Notes under the pieces: generated by a model
Told to the model about the DNA's origin: nothing
What the model saw: the letters and a program-made list of their open reading frames with translations, nothing else
Database searches by the model: none
In this document: one piece after another, positions 49,284 to 61,154 of the stretch
Layout of the letters: each line of letters opens with the position of its first letter
Position numbering within the stretch: position 1 is the stretch's first letter
NCBI RefSeq assembly: GCF_964340395.1
Contig: NC_135555.1
Span: 12,751,246-12,815,245 of the forward strand
DNA: 64,000 bases
Direction of reading: 5' to 3'
Origin: Glandiceps talaboti
Taxonomy: Eukaryota; Hemichordata; Enteropneusta; Spengelidae
Translations under genes and position numbers: made by a program

Positions 49284-52200
49284 CTTAGAACAAAGGAAAA
49301 AACAAATAAGGGGAATACTTAGTACAGAAAAAACAAAGTACAATATTAACTAGTGTGGGAGTATAGAGAAAACTATAACAATCCACAACAGGATTTTATA
49401 TATCCATCCCCTTCCCTGCTATTTCTGATATTGTACATGTTTCTCTTCAATCTTGATTCCAGACATAACAATAGAAATTTACCATTCTCCCTTTTATTTT
49501 TCAGCTCAGAGTCTGAATACACTTCTGGTACAGTATGTTATTATAGAAACCACTGCTTTTGTTTGATGTCAGTTGATAATAATTTATATACAGGTACACA
49601 TGTAATGTTTGTGCTGGAGCAAATACATATCATGAAAATAAACACAAGGGTTAGATTTTCAGTGTTCAAGGGATTATATGTAAATATGTAATAAAGACAG
49701 CAAGTCAGCAAATTTGTATGTATAGCTGATGAAAACAGCATAGCCAGTGTTTATGGGTTTTTTCCAATCTTTTATTTCTCTAATTGTTATGCCAGAGTAG
49801 AGCACTTTACAAATTTTATTCTCACATTTTTTAAGTGAATGGATATAATGCAAGGGGTTTAAATTGAAATAGACTTTCAATAAAATTTCATATCAACACC
49901 TTGTTTGAATTAGAGACAATTGCACAATGTCACACAAGCTTAATGAGCAAACTTTTTTCGTTTGGGGGGGGGGGGGGTCTGGCATCAATATGATTGCTGA
50001 ACTTCATTTTCACACTTCTAACCAAATTCTAAGGGAAAACTTTCACTCCTTCAACGATAACAGCTTTTCTATTTACTACTGAGATGTTGATAAGTTGATA
50101 AAAATTTACTTCTAAAGTGAGATATGGTGCTGGGTTTCTGGTAGTATTTTAATGTTTTTACAATCATGTTTTCACATTACATCAATTGACTGGCGTGACC
50201 GCTACAATTTTCATCATCGGTTACATCATATATAAACATTTGATGTCGCACTTGCGAACATTCCTTTAGGAGGAGGCCTTGAGTAAGGGGGTTTTGACCT
50301 AAACGAATGATGTTCGCTTGTTGAGCTTGTACGACATTGTGCAATCATCTCTAAAGAAGTTTTGGCACAACGCTGAACACTCCCAGTGACTCTACCACGT
50401 CTACAGTTGTAGGGTCGTGAGAAGTCACAAAGTTAGAGTCTTCAATTCACAATGCAGGAGTTCGATAAATACCTTTTTTCTGTTTACCCTTGGAACACAA
50501 CATATTCAGCAACACTTAAAAATCCAACATGTACAATACTATTGTGATAATAAAATTTGATATCTCCCATTGGGTAGTTGCTTTGATAGTCAACTCATGA
50601 TAGTTTTGTTATTTACACCCATTCCCTATCACTGTAGATGGTTTCACGACTCTACATAGTTTCATGACTTCACATATAGGTAACACTCAACAATTGAATA
50701 TGGACTTAGCTAATGGCATGGCTGAATTGCATTCTTCCTACATCAAAGCTTTATGGAGTTTTCTGCCAGTAAAATCACAGAAGGGGCATAAAGTTATTTA
50801 CAAGTACTTTTGTTGATATTTCATCACAACTGTAGAGTTTCGGGTTGCAAAGTGCCTTCAGGGGATAGGATATAGCCAGAATGCAATAACAAGCCCACAA
50901 AGGTTTGAGGACTTTTAATGCATCGATATCAGAAGGCTTACAAATTAGACACACACAGTACACAGTACATGCACTGTTTTGCAACCATTCTGTGTCCTAT
51001 CATTTCTTGTCTTTTTGTCAAGATATGGATGTCTATTTTGAATGTTTTGCAATGGTAGCTAGCTGCCTACAGTTGGTGTCATAAATAAAAGGAAAATCAA
51101 AAGGATATATCTGTGATGTAAAAATGTACCTCCCATTTCAGAATATGTATGCAACATGTGATCCAAGAACAAGTTAGAAAGATATTGACCCAAACACTCA
51201 TACAAACGGACAGACAGACAGACACACATACAAATTCACAGCAAGATCAATGTATGCATACAGAACACAATGTGACACCCATACATACCAGTACCATCTT
51301 GGTACCTGTTACTGCTACCAACATCTCTTGTCTTATCCATGCATTACAAAAGACAGCTTTGATAGCCTAACAAGATAGCATTATATTGTAACAATTTGAG
51401 ATGACACTCCCACCAAAGTGGCTCATATTATCTTGTCATTCCATTGTTTACTTTGGTGACTATATTGTACCTTGCAGCATAGACTTTATTGTGTGTTGTA
51501 TGGCTACATGTGGATGTGTTACGCTAAAGTGTTTGTAATGACACAGGTTTTACATTTTGTAAAGCTCTAGCCCAGTGTTCCAATTCTTTCACATATGGTA
51601 CCTATGTACTATAAATTCCATATGCACTTGAGATAAGACTCTTAAGATTAACCCACATAAAACTTGTAAAATACTGCAACATGCATTGCATTTTTGATTA
51701 AAATATCTCAAAGGACAAGTTGAAGGTGGAGGGTGTATGTTTAAAGTTTAAATAAAAAAATTAAGTATCATCCTCGCCAAAGGGGGAGGCTTTCTCGGTA
51801 ATCAATTTTTGATTGATTTCATATCTGTTTTTCTTTGTGTTTGTGAGTTACTGAATATTTTGCCAAATTAATTCAAGGTAATGAATGGTCATAAGAAAAT
51901 CAAATGATATGTCAGGGACCAGTTTTTACATTTTTGGAAGTGTGTTATAAGAGGAATTTCTCACATAAATGCTGTGCTGACTAGGTGACCAGTATACACT
52001 CATAGCAGATGCAATATTGGGTGTGATGATAGAGTTACCTGTAATCTATGCAATACTGTATATATAAAGATACAACAAACTTCCAGCTGAACTGTTACAA
52101 ATTTCTCATGTATTGAACTGGATGTAATTATATTGGCTTTGTGCATAATTCAAGGTTATTGTACAATTACACTCTAGTACCATTTTACAGGTTTTTTTTT

Positions 52201-52441
52201 TTAAATCACAAAATCGATCACTATCTAAAGTTACTTTCATTTATGTTACTAAACTATTGTGAACAGGTGTCAATAACAATTACACGATGCACATACATAT
52301 TTGACAAAAAAAAAAAAGAAAGAAAAAAAACCCCTCACGATATTTGTGAATTTGCAACTGCGGTAACTAGCTGGAAAATGTAGTGTTGATCTGGATGGGT
52401 TGTGAAATGGTGGTGTGTGTGTTAAACTGCCTCTAGCTCTT
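49284..52441. other. Probable 5' UTR intron of the kinesin gene, no gene seen
   Basis: If the upstream exon at 52444 is correct, this is one 3.2-kb intron. It includes a poly-G run at about 49964-49976 and short random frames only. AACTGCGGTAACTAGCTGG near 52355 lies close to the proposed donor. Confidence 0.4.
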
Positions 52442-53217
52442 ACCTGGGAACACGTACGTAACCACTGACAGTCTCAATCTCCGTGCAAAGAAATCGTTTG
52501 TGTCGTCACATAACCACATCGACGACTAGTGCATGAGGAAGATATTACCATCTTGGCTTTGAATGGGGTGTTTAAAAACTCTTGAAGGGGTAACAATGGG
52601 ACCAACTACATTTCAGCGAGATCATGGGACAAAAGGTACGATCGTAACACAAAGCTAACACTGTGGAATGAACGTAGTGTACACCGTATGAATGGCGCAA
52701 CCTTTGCTGCACCACCTGGGCCCCACACCGTAGTAATCGTCTCTATGGAAACTTTCATTTGACACACAACTGACATAGAACCGTGCTATAACGCATTTAT
52801 TAATAATGTACTAGTTTCAATTCGTCAATGGTTTAGATGACGTGTACAGCGTAAGAAACGCTTACCCGAGCTAGAATTCCGAAAGCTAAATCACGATTGC
52901 CTGTAAAATGCCCCAGTGCGTGAATTTGAAAAGATGCACTGATGGAAATGGACACGTTGGAGTTTTTCCATGCAATGCTTATTTACAGAAAATTTCAGTA
53001 CTTACCGAGCCAGAATAACTCCTGAGAACATTTTACACCTTGCCACACATCCTTCTTGGATAATAAAGTGGCTGACACGAAAGAAGCAAGGGGAGAATAA
53101 ACCTCACGACCCTAGCAGTACAGTTCCATTGAATCAACGCGGGTGTACTGAATTCAAAATAATCAACAATGACGTCATGGGGTTAAATGGCTATTTGTCT
53201 ACCGCTTGGTGGCGCTA
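52442..53217 (-). promoter_or_regulatory. Probable kinesin promoter region with alternative first exons
   Basis: Three strong minus-strand donors with no matching coding exon are clustered here: CCCAG/GTAAGA (52444/52443), CTCGG/GTAAGC (52866/52865) and GCTCG/GTAAGT (53006/53005). The region is richer in CpG than its surroundings and contains a perfect cAMP response element TGACGTCA (53170-53177) and GGTGGCGC (53207-53214). This is best read as alternative noncoding first exons and promoters for the kinesin gene, splicing to 49283. Exon 5' limits cannot be seen. A 36-codon plus-strand frame (ATG at about 52908) is not assignable. Confidence 0.45.
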
Positions 53218-53219
53218 GA

Positions 53220-53940
53220 GTTCACGAATACAAATAGTGTACTCATGTAGTGTACCATGATATTGTACTATGATAATTTGATGGCCCACTTGTGCAAATA
53301 ACTTTTGCCAAGGTTTGAGTTTTCGAACTTCTATCAGCTTTCAATACTTATTTTTCTCCTAATGTAAATATTTGCATGTCAAAGTACATAGACGAATTTC
53401 AGCAACAATTCAAAAATTCCCCCACTTCTCTCCCCCTCAACTTGAGTACGTGAAGTGGTTGGCCCCTTACTTCAATAGTGCGAAAGATATCTTGGGACGA
53501 GGTTCACAAAAACTTAGATATGATGGATAGCGTTAATATTCATTTGTAGTATTTTGTAATTATGAAATCTTGGAATGTGTGTAATTTGGCTCTACTTTGG
53601 TGTGATATGTGGTCACAAAAACTTTTTCTCATTCCCTCACCTCTCCCCCTCCATATTTCTGTGACAGCAACCTCAGACAGGAATCCATAGTGTTCTGTGT
53701 CTTGTACAGAACATAATGAAATATTCTATGTTAATCATGTGTTCTGTGCTGTATTTGGATATCTGTTTTTGCAAAAGTGTTGCTTTGTGTGAATCAGTCA
53801 TATTTTTGCAGCCGGGGGAGGTTAATAGTGATATAAATTGGAATGGACACTATATATGCTATATATCAAATACGTATTGCTGGGACATGTAGAACATTAT
53901 CTTATGGTTTCCACACACACATAAACACTGAGCTGTAAAA
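53220..53940. other. Intergenic stretch without recognisable gene
   Basis: AT-rich DNA with no coding frame or repeat family recognised. Confidence 0.5.
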
Positions 53941-53944
53941 TTAT

Positions 53945-54372
53945 TGAAATCCACTGGGTCAAAGTTGAAATTCATGGGGTCAAAGTCGACATCCCCTGGG
54001 TCAAAGTTGTAATTCACTAGGTCAAAGTTGACATCCACTGGGTCAAAGTTGAAACCTATTGTGTCTGGAAAGTTGACATCCAATGGATCAAAGTTGAAAT
54101 TCAATAGGTCAAAGTTGACATCCACTGGGTCAAAGTTGAAATTCAATCGGTCAAAGTTGACATCCACTGGGTCAAAGTTGAAACCTATTGTGTCTGAAAA
54201 GTTGACATCCAATGGATCAAAGTTGAAATTCAATAGGTCAAAGTTGACATCCAATGGATCAAAGTTGAAATTCAATCGGTCAAAGTTGACATCCAATGGA
54301 TCAAAGTTGAAATTCAATAGGTCAAAGTTGACATCCAATGGATCAAAGTTGAAATTCAATGGGTTCAATTGT
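53945..54372. repeat. 21/42-bp minisatellite of GGTCAAAGTTGA units
   Basis: About twenty 21-bp units, alternately GGTCAAAGTTGAAATTCAAT and GGTCAAAGTTGACATCCA types, form a 42-bp dimeric period. Two units are interrupted by CCTATTGTGTCTG. Each unit contains GGTCA-A-AGTTGA, an imperfect direct repeat of nuclear-receptor half-sites spaced by one base. The minus strand stays open for 191 codons (NFDPLDV repeats) and the plus strand for 121 codons, which follows from the multiple-of-three period. Confidence 0.9.
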
Positions 54373-54994
54373 CGAAGCAGACAGATGAAGTGACTTAGTG
54401 CCACATTCACTCCATTACATACAGTACATACCACACAAAGTTAAAACATGAAGAGATTATGTTATATATTAGTTTTAACCTTTATTATAAGATCAATACA
54501 AACATTGTCACCTGTAGAAAAATATTTCAAAGATAATATCTCAATCAAATTCATTTGGCTATAAACAAAATATCCGAAAACACATACACTCACATACAAT
54601 CGGTGGATTGTCTTTTTGGCAGAAACAAAATAAAAAATTCACCCTGGTTTTACGAAACAAAAATATTTAATTTGCTCTCACTTTCGACATATAAAAAAAT
54701 TGTTAGTCATAAAATTATTTGCAGATTTAAATTAAGGTAGAAGGGAGGGGTGTTTTTGGTGCGGTTTCCGAAGGGGGTGGGGGGGGGGCATTTATTTTTT
54801 TTAAAATCCGTATTTACATATAAGCAAGCGTCATGTAAATGTGCACCGTTTCTCCAATCAAAAGTAAACCATAGTTCTTATTTTTAAGAATGACCATTTA
54901 CATCCATGATTTATACAGTAAAGGACCGGTCAGTTTCTCCGACCGGGGGGGGGGGCAGTGTCGGTTGCCCCTCCCTCCCTCCCTCCCCCTCCCT

Positions 54995-55300
<306 letters not shown>

Positions 55301-55792
55301 GAAATAATAATAATAATAATAAAAATAGTTTAAGGTTATAGACCACGATAAAGCTAGAAAAAATTACAAAATTAACTTTTTGGGGGGAAATGACTACCAA
55401 CCATTTGAGCTATCATTGTATGCAACCCAAATAAATGTAGCACTTCTCAATCTTGAGATATGGGAAGGAATAAAAAACCAAAACAAATGCACATGGCTTT
55501 ACAACCATTTGCACACTTTATTATAATATAACGGAAAGTGTCAAGTACTAGGCAGCTCATTAGCATACATTTGACGAAATGTGTCAAGTACTTGGCTACT
55601 CATTTACATAAACTTGCTGATACAGTACAGTCTCAGACCAGTAAAAGAATTGCTATGGTCATGGGGTCTGGGGTACAGTGTACCACAAGTATGAATAACA
55701 AGAGGACGTCCTTCCAGTGTCAAAAAAGAGTTGCCCAATAATGTAATGAGCGAGCTAAAAAAATGAATAAAGAGAATGAATTAGAGTTGCTG

Positions 55793-55881
<89 letters not shown>

Positions 55882-56105
55882 CATCTTGACAGTAAAAGGT
55901 AGGGGGAAGAACTTGAGACAGGATATATCCACCTCTAATTGGGAGGAGGGGTCCTGGGGGTTCTCCCTAGAAGCTTGAATGTTTTAACTATTAAAGTCAA
56001 TTTTAAGCTATCCAGACCCTTTCAGGCAAAAACTTCCATGCATTCCAAGACAACGCCATCAAGTATCATGAACTACTCTTTATACATAGGGTTGGAATGC
56101 ATTTT
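55793..56105. repeat. (CT)n tract followed by dispersed repeat, copy 2
   Basis: A CT tract (55793-55879) precedes CTAATTGGGAGGAGG, CCTAGAAGCTTGAATG, TTAAAGTCAATTTT, CATCAAGTATCATGAAC and ACATAGGGTTGGAAT, parallel to copy 1. A weaker third relative without the CT tract lies at about 57000-57120 (GACAGTACCATCTAAAATTA), on the far side of the MITE. Confidence 0.55.
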
Positions 56106-56110
56106 GTAAC

Positions 56111-56625
56111 AAGCAGATTAGTTTGACGAAGAGACACTGCTCCACTTATTCTGTGAGTGTGAACCGGTACAGTTATTTTGGGAAAGTTTTTTCGTGCTAT
56201 GGGGCAGAAAATTAGATTTGCACTGTAGACCAAAAGACTGGCAAATAATCCTTGGAGATTCAACTTTATCGTGTCTTGTAAATTTTCTTATACTGATTGG
56301 CAAGAGATATATCTACATCTGTCGATGTAAAAAAGAGACATTGGACTTTAGAGCATATAAGAACTATGTACAACCAATACAGAAAATTGAGTATAATATT
56401 GCAAATAGGAGACATAAGCTCAACTCACACATAAAGAAATGGGGAAGTTATCTAAAGCACATTGTCCAAGACCCAGCATTAAGTAGGGAATAGAAAACTG
56501 AGTTTGAATTTCAGTAAAGAAATCATTTTGTGTTTTATCCAGATACTGTAAAAACCCGTTATGTATAACTTTTTTTACTCCAATAAAAAAATCTTATAAA
56601 TACACAAAAACCAAGCAGATTAGTT
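56111..56625 (+). mobile_element. 5'-truncated LINE insertion with 13-bp target duplication
   Basis: The insert 56124-56612 is flanked by AAGCAGATTAGTT (56111-56123 and 56613-56625). It begins in an open frame, DEETLLHLFCECEPVQLFWE, typical of the cysteine/histidine motif near the C-terminus of L1/Tx1-group ORF2 proteins. It continues in frame to TAG at 56491-56493 (GKRYIYICRCKKETLDF, NSHIKKWGSYLKHI). About 120 bases of 3' UTR and an A-rich end (CCAATAAAAAAATC) follow. Truncation, tail and duplication are signs of target-primed reverse transcription. The open frame suggests a recent insertion. It is not an active element. Confidence 0.85.
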
Positions 56626-56948
56626 CCGATTACCCTCAGTGTTAAAATAGGTGGGTTAGATGGATTTTTTTAAAAATTTTATTTTATTATATTTTTTTTC
56701 TGTGTCTCTAGTTAAGGTTTTCCATTGTTTCCAAATAGCCTCTGTGTTGTTTATATCTTCCTATCAGATGTACAGCCATTACAGATTGGAAGAACAGTTT
56801 TATATTGTCTGATGTCAGTTTCCGCATCCACTATTTCTCGTGAAACTTCAAAATTTTTGCGATTTCATTACTTTTCTCTCGAATACACACAAAAAAGTTT
56901 AGGGTCGACAGTGAAAAGCTTGGTGGGGTCGGGTAATCGGAACCAAAC
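56613..56948. mobile_element. MITE with GGTTCCGATTAC inverted ends, copy B
   Basis: The left end is AGTTCCGATTACCCTCAG (56622-56639) and the right end reads back as GTTTGGTTCCGATTACC (56932-56948). The interior aligns with copy A at 5524-5873, including TCAGATGTACAGCC and GATTGGAAGAACAGTTTTAT. The LINE insertion lies exactly at its left edge and has copied the first bases of the terminus into its target duplication. Confidence 0.8.
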
Positions 56949-57119
56949 AATTTTGTTAGCATATCTGGCTGCGTCATTGGTAGGGGCATAATTGGAGAGT
57001 TTCTTTACTATTAAGAGTCTTTTAATGCAATTTTTATACTATCCAGGCAATATTACACTTTTAAAAGACAGTACCATCTAAAATTAGCAAGTAATCTTAA
57101 AAATGGGGTTAACATTTTC

Positions 57120-58215
57120 AAGAAAAGTTAATAACATATGACAGTAAAAGGTTAGTGCATCTGATGCGTCCTCGAAGTAGGAATATAAATCACTAGGTCG
57201 ATTTTAAGCCTGTGGAAAAAAGAGGCCCAGGGAATTGTTTAAATGCCAATAATGGTTGTTACTTTTCTCAGAGTTTTGTTATAGTTAATATAATAACGTG
57301 AATAACGTGACCCTGGCCTAAAAAACTGCGACAGTGTCAGTGAGTCTAGTGTACGGTACGCGCCCTGTCATTAGTTGTCCCATCAGTCGGCCTGTTGCCA
57401 CGCAATAATTACAAAAAATATTAGCAAGTCCATCGTACTTACTCCATTAAAATAACTTAACACCTAGATGATTGAGATCATTCATAAAAAAATGTTTATT
57501 TAGCTTATATCAGTTTATGCCGAGTCGAGAAAATGTAAAATCCTCAACATTGCGTTTTAAATATTAATAATTACGTAGAATCGTTAGATCATAAAGTTAA
57601 AAGTTAAATGTCGGTCAAATATTGTGTCTCTCTCGTGGCCATTGCTCTATCAAGCCCTGCACGACTCTTCAGCCATATACTTATGACGATTTTACCTAAA
57701 CTCTGCTGAAAGAACTGTATTACACCTTGCATACGTCTGGAGTGGCACAACTGCCCTGCATACATGATACTTCCCCAATTCCCATCCATTGTCACTGTCT
57801 GTAAAAACAAATAGAACTAAAACATTCACATATCCGGGTCGACAGGGGGTACAATTGGGGGACTAATCTTGCCTAAGGAACTATTCAGAAACGAACGGCA
57901 GTTACGGACGAGACTCATATTGACAAACTTGCCCATTCCAAGACACCCACTGTAACCGTTCAATAAGCATGACTCATCAACTGTCTCAGTTGCCCTAGCA
58001 TGTACCCTAGTCGACAGCAAGGGCTTCGGTTACACATTAGTCAGTGCGTTTGCTTAAATTCGAGAAATAAAAAAAATGTAGCATGATATCGAACAAGAAA
58101 TGTTGATTACTTACAGGTGGTAAAAACAAAATGATATACCATTCGTCTGTTTAAGTTGACAGGGATGATCCCAATCTAAACATTAACACTGTTGTATTTC
58201 ATATTCTATAGGTAT
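57120..58215. other. Stretch with unassigned minus-strand frames
   Basis: Minus-strand frames 57810-57604 and 58020-57826 both contain SLGKI after a glycine-rich segment (MDGNWGSIMYAGQ; NGYSGCLGMGKFVN). The first is preceded by an acceptor-like TTTGTTTTTACAG. They could be exons of an unknown gene or chance. No family is recognised, and I would not annotate them as genes. Confidence 0.2.
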
Positions 58216-58222
58216 TATGATA

Positions 58223-58380
58223 ACAAACAAACAAACAAACAAACAAACAAACAAACACACACACATAAATAAATAAATAAATAAATAAATAAACAACCAA
58301 CCAACCAAACAAACAAACAAATAAACAAATAAATAAATAAATAAATAAATAAACCAAACTAAACAAACAATTGAAACAAA
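58223..58380. repeat. (AAAC)n / (AAAT)n microsatellite
   Basis: Alternating AAAC and AAAT tetramer blocks in three runs, bordering the left edge of segmental-duplication copy A. Confidence 0.9.
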
Positions 58381-58389
58381 CAATACAAC

Positions 58390-60985
58390 TTTACCTCACC
58401 ATTTTTCTGTAAGCTTGCTACAAGTAACGTTATGAAATGTATGGTAATGTTCCTTTATCCAAATGCAAAATTGTTAAACGGAAGGCAAAGTAATTTATGG
58501 AAATGAATAACAAGAAAATAAATGAAATCATTCGAGTGAATGCATATCATGTTTTACATTATAAATACCGTTTACGAAAAAGAAGGGGGAAAGCAGAACT
58601 AAACTGTAAATACGAAATTAATGTTACAAAGAATGAGTGAACGTGATTCATTCGGATGATACTTTATTATCTTTGTTGTTTGTTTATATCATTGAAAAGG
58701 AGAAGTAATTCACGAAGTATGAGTAGATGGGTCTGTGCATGCATATCACTCAAAGGAGCCTCAGACCACTATGCTGAGGATAACGACAAGACTCCACAAC
58801 TTGTTAGCCACAGTAAACTGATGGGAAGGATTCACGTTTCAACTAAATATTCTTCCGTAGACGATTTACATTTTCAATGTAAAGGTGACAATATAAGTTT
58901 TTGTTTTTCACTTTTGTTAATGAAGTAGTCGAATACGTAATAAGCTATATTGGAAGAGGCATAATATAGCCATATTTATTGAACCAATCAGATCATCGTA
59001 TCTCATCCACCACCTTTTTTGGTATCACGATGAAACCTAATCGCGTTGATTTTCATTTAGTGAGACGTTGTCAATCTGAGACCTGTAGAGTGAGCTTCAC
59101 CAAACTTTCTTTGAAGACAGCCAATTTCATCTGATGCGGGTGAGTCGCTCGCTTATATACATTACTTTCACCATCCACTCGTAACAAGACTTTTTTTCAT
59201 CATAAGTTAACGAAATACTGTTCTTCCGGAAATTTTTGTATTGTTGTTGGTTTGCATTTCCCTATGTATTATGGTATATTTATTTGATACTAACATCATT
59301 TTTAGTATAATTCTATTGCACATATTATGGGTATGCTGTGTATAGATTTCTCGTCAATGAAAAGTTTACTACAAGGAATAATGAGGCGGCACATTCTAAT
59401 CTCCTCATCAGTTTATACGTACCTATCTTATCGGTTTAACAAACAATGGATAGTTAGTTAGCATTAATGCTTAAATAAATTAGCAATGAAATGATACTAA
59501 GATATTGTTAATGTTAACAATTGTCGCGTGTGACATTCGATCGTCTTGTAAGCATAGTTAACAACACAATATGGTTTGCCTTGACAAATCCGGATCCTAT
59601 TATATGTAATGCTGAATTACATCTCTGAATTAATTAGTTAATTAATTAATTCCAGAAATATATTTAATATAAATCTGCAGTAACATTGAAACACATTAAC
59701 TATACAATGTGGGGAAGGAGACGAACAGTAGTTGTCATGCAAATAGACGAGTATGTCCCCCCCCCTTACAATCTTATAAATTAGTCTTGACAAAGATGGT
59801 CAAACTGAATCGTGTATTCATCGTGAGTGAATACCAGGTTTGAGTTCTGTCGATATCAAGTGATGACTAAGTATACTCTTAAGATACTGCAGGTATCGAT
59901 ATGCAGAAACAAATACACCTCTCGGGCTCAATCCCTTCCCCAACCATATACATCCCGCTTATGCCCCATTAAACTGCGTACTATGTACATATCTCAAAGT
60001 GAAGTCGAGTCCGATCATCTGTGACACGATCTAAGTAGTAGTATTACATGCCTACATTTTGGTAAGTAGTCAAGTAAACGAAACAAGCGCTCAAAAATTT
60101 CGTTGCCAAATCAAATTATTTAGTCGAAGGTTAACTAGATCGATGGATATTAATTCTTTTCTTAAGAGAAGATGTGAAATCCAGCGATGTTACAGAAGTT
60201 AGTCGTCCTGAGTACGTACAGTGATTTTTTTTCCTTCTCCATCTGTTTCCTGAGAAAGAGCTTGAGAACTCGCGACAAACTGGGGAGTCATGACGGACAA
60301 AAGGCATTATACTTATACAAAGAGAAGAGAACAAATCAAAGGAACCTTACAGATGTCGAACCACCCCAGTCACGATTTGACACTAATCAACAAAAACGTA
60401 AACAACACTATTATTATAGGTCCCTGGACGCGACAAGGACATCCTTCGGTCGTTTTGTTATCCATTGTCTAGTATTCTAAATGATACAGACTGATTTTAC
60501 AGGGAAATGGGTTGTCAAGCAAGACATAGTTACCCATAAATATAAACATATCGCTAGTTGAAACACAATTCAAACATATTATCGTCATTGTAGTTGTTGA
60601 TTGTCTTTATCTTTGTGACCATACTTAAAGTAACAGTACACGTCTAATACACAACTCACGGTTCGGATACCTAAATCATTGAAGTGCAAAAGGGAAAAAA
60701 ACTCAAACAACGTATCGACAGTGTTTATGGTTCAATTCGCAAAACGATCATTTCCGTCTGGCCTTGAAATTTACAACCATATTTAAACTAGCTTTACATC
60801 ATTCACACTTTCTGTCAATCAAAGTGGTCGTGGATCTAACGTATTACGCCTACTATTGGGTAAAACACTCCCACTTTGCTTCTAAACTTAGAAAATGAAG
60901 TCATACTGTCTTTGATATGATTGGTTCAAAGTTAAAGAATGACGTCACCATCGAGTCATCTATTTTACATAATCAGCTCGCATGA
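58390..60985 (+). repeat. Segmental duplication, copy A
   Basis: Two blocks match the region 62690-64000 in the same orientation. Block 1 (58390-58720) shares CGAAAAAGAAG, GGGAAAGCAGAACTAA and TTGTTACAAAGAATGA-like phrases. Block 2 (60225-60925) shares long near-identical runs such as ACAAAGAGAAGAGAACAAAT, AACACTATTATTATAGGTCC, CTGGACGCGACAAGGACATC and AAACTTAGAAAATGAAGTCA. Between the blocks copy A has about 1.2 kb more than copy B. No coding gene is recognised, though block 2 is strikingly conserved. Confidence 0.85.
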
Positions 60986-61022
60986 TTCATCAGAATTCTA
61001 ACGAACATTCTCACAAGCGGCC
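60905..61022 (+). promoter_or_regulatory. Promoter-like block (CCAAT, CRE)
   Basis: ATGATTGGTTC (inverted CCAAT, 60918-60928) and a perfect cAMP response element TGACGTCA (60940-60947) lie 75-105 bases before an ATG in good context (GGCCATGG, 61023). The CCAAT half is duplicated at 63990-64000. This looks like the 5' end of an unidentified gene. Confidence 0.35.
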
Positions 61023-61154
61023 ATGGCATATTGGTTCAACAGACGAAACGAAAACACCCTGTTGTTGCATGTAGCATACACCGAAGCCGCAAAGAGACGT
61101 TATTTTATGAGTATATTTCAACACCTTTTCAGTAGTTTAAAGAGTACGCAATGA
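61023..61154 (+). CDS. Small open frame, 43 codons, unknown
   Basis: ATG in strong context, reading MAYWFNRRNENTLLLHVAY then TEAAKRRYFMSIFQHLFSS, stop TGA at 61152-61154. It lies just downstream of a promoter-like block. No family is recognised. It may be a microprotein, the first exon of a longer gene, or chance. Confidence 0.2.
   Translation: MAYWFNRRNENTLLLHVAYTEAAKRRYFMSIFQHLFSSLKSTQ

Noticed and set aside
52970-53218. 82-codon plus-strand frame, and a 36-codon frame before it
   Set aside because: No family. They overlap the region better explained as minus-strand noncoding first exons of the kinesin gene.
53859-54434. 191-codon minus-strand frame of NFDPLDV repeats
   Set aside because: It follows the 21-bp minisatellite exactly, and the plus strand is equally open. 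No flanking exon signals or family.
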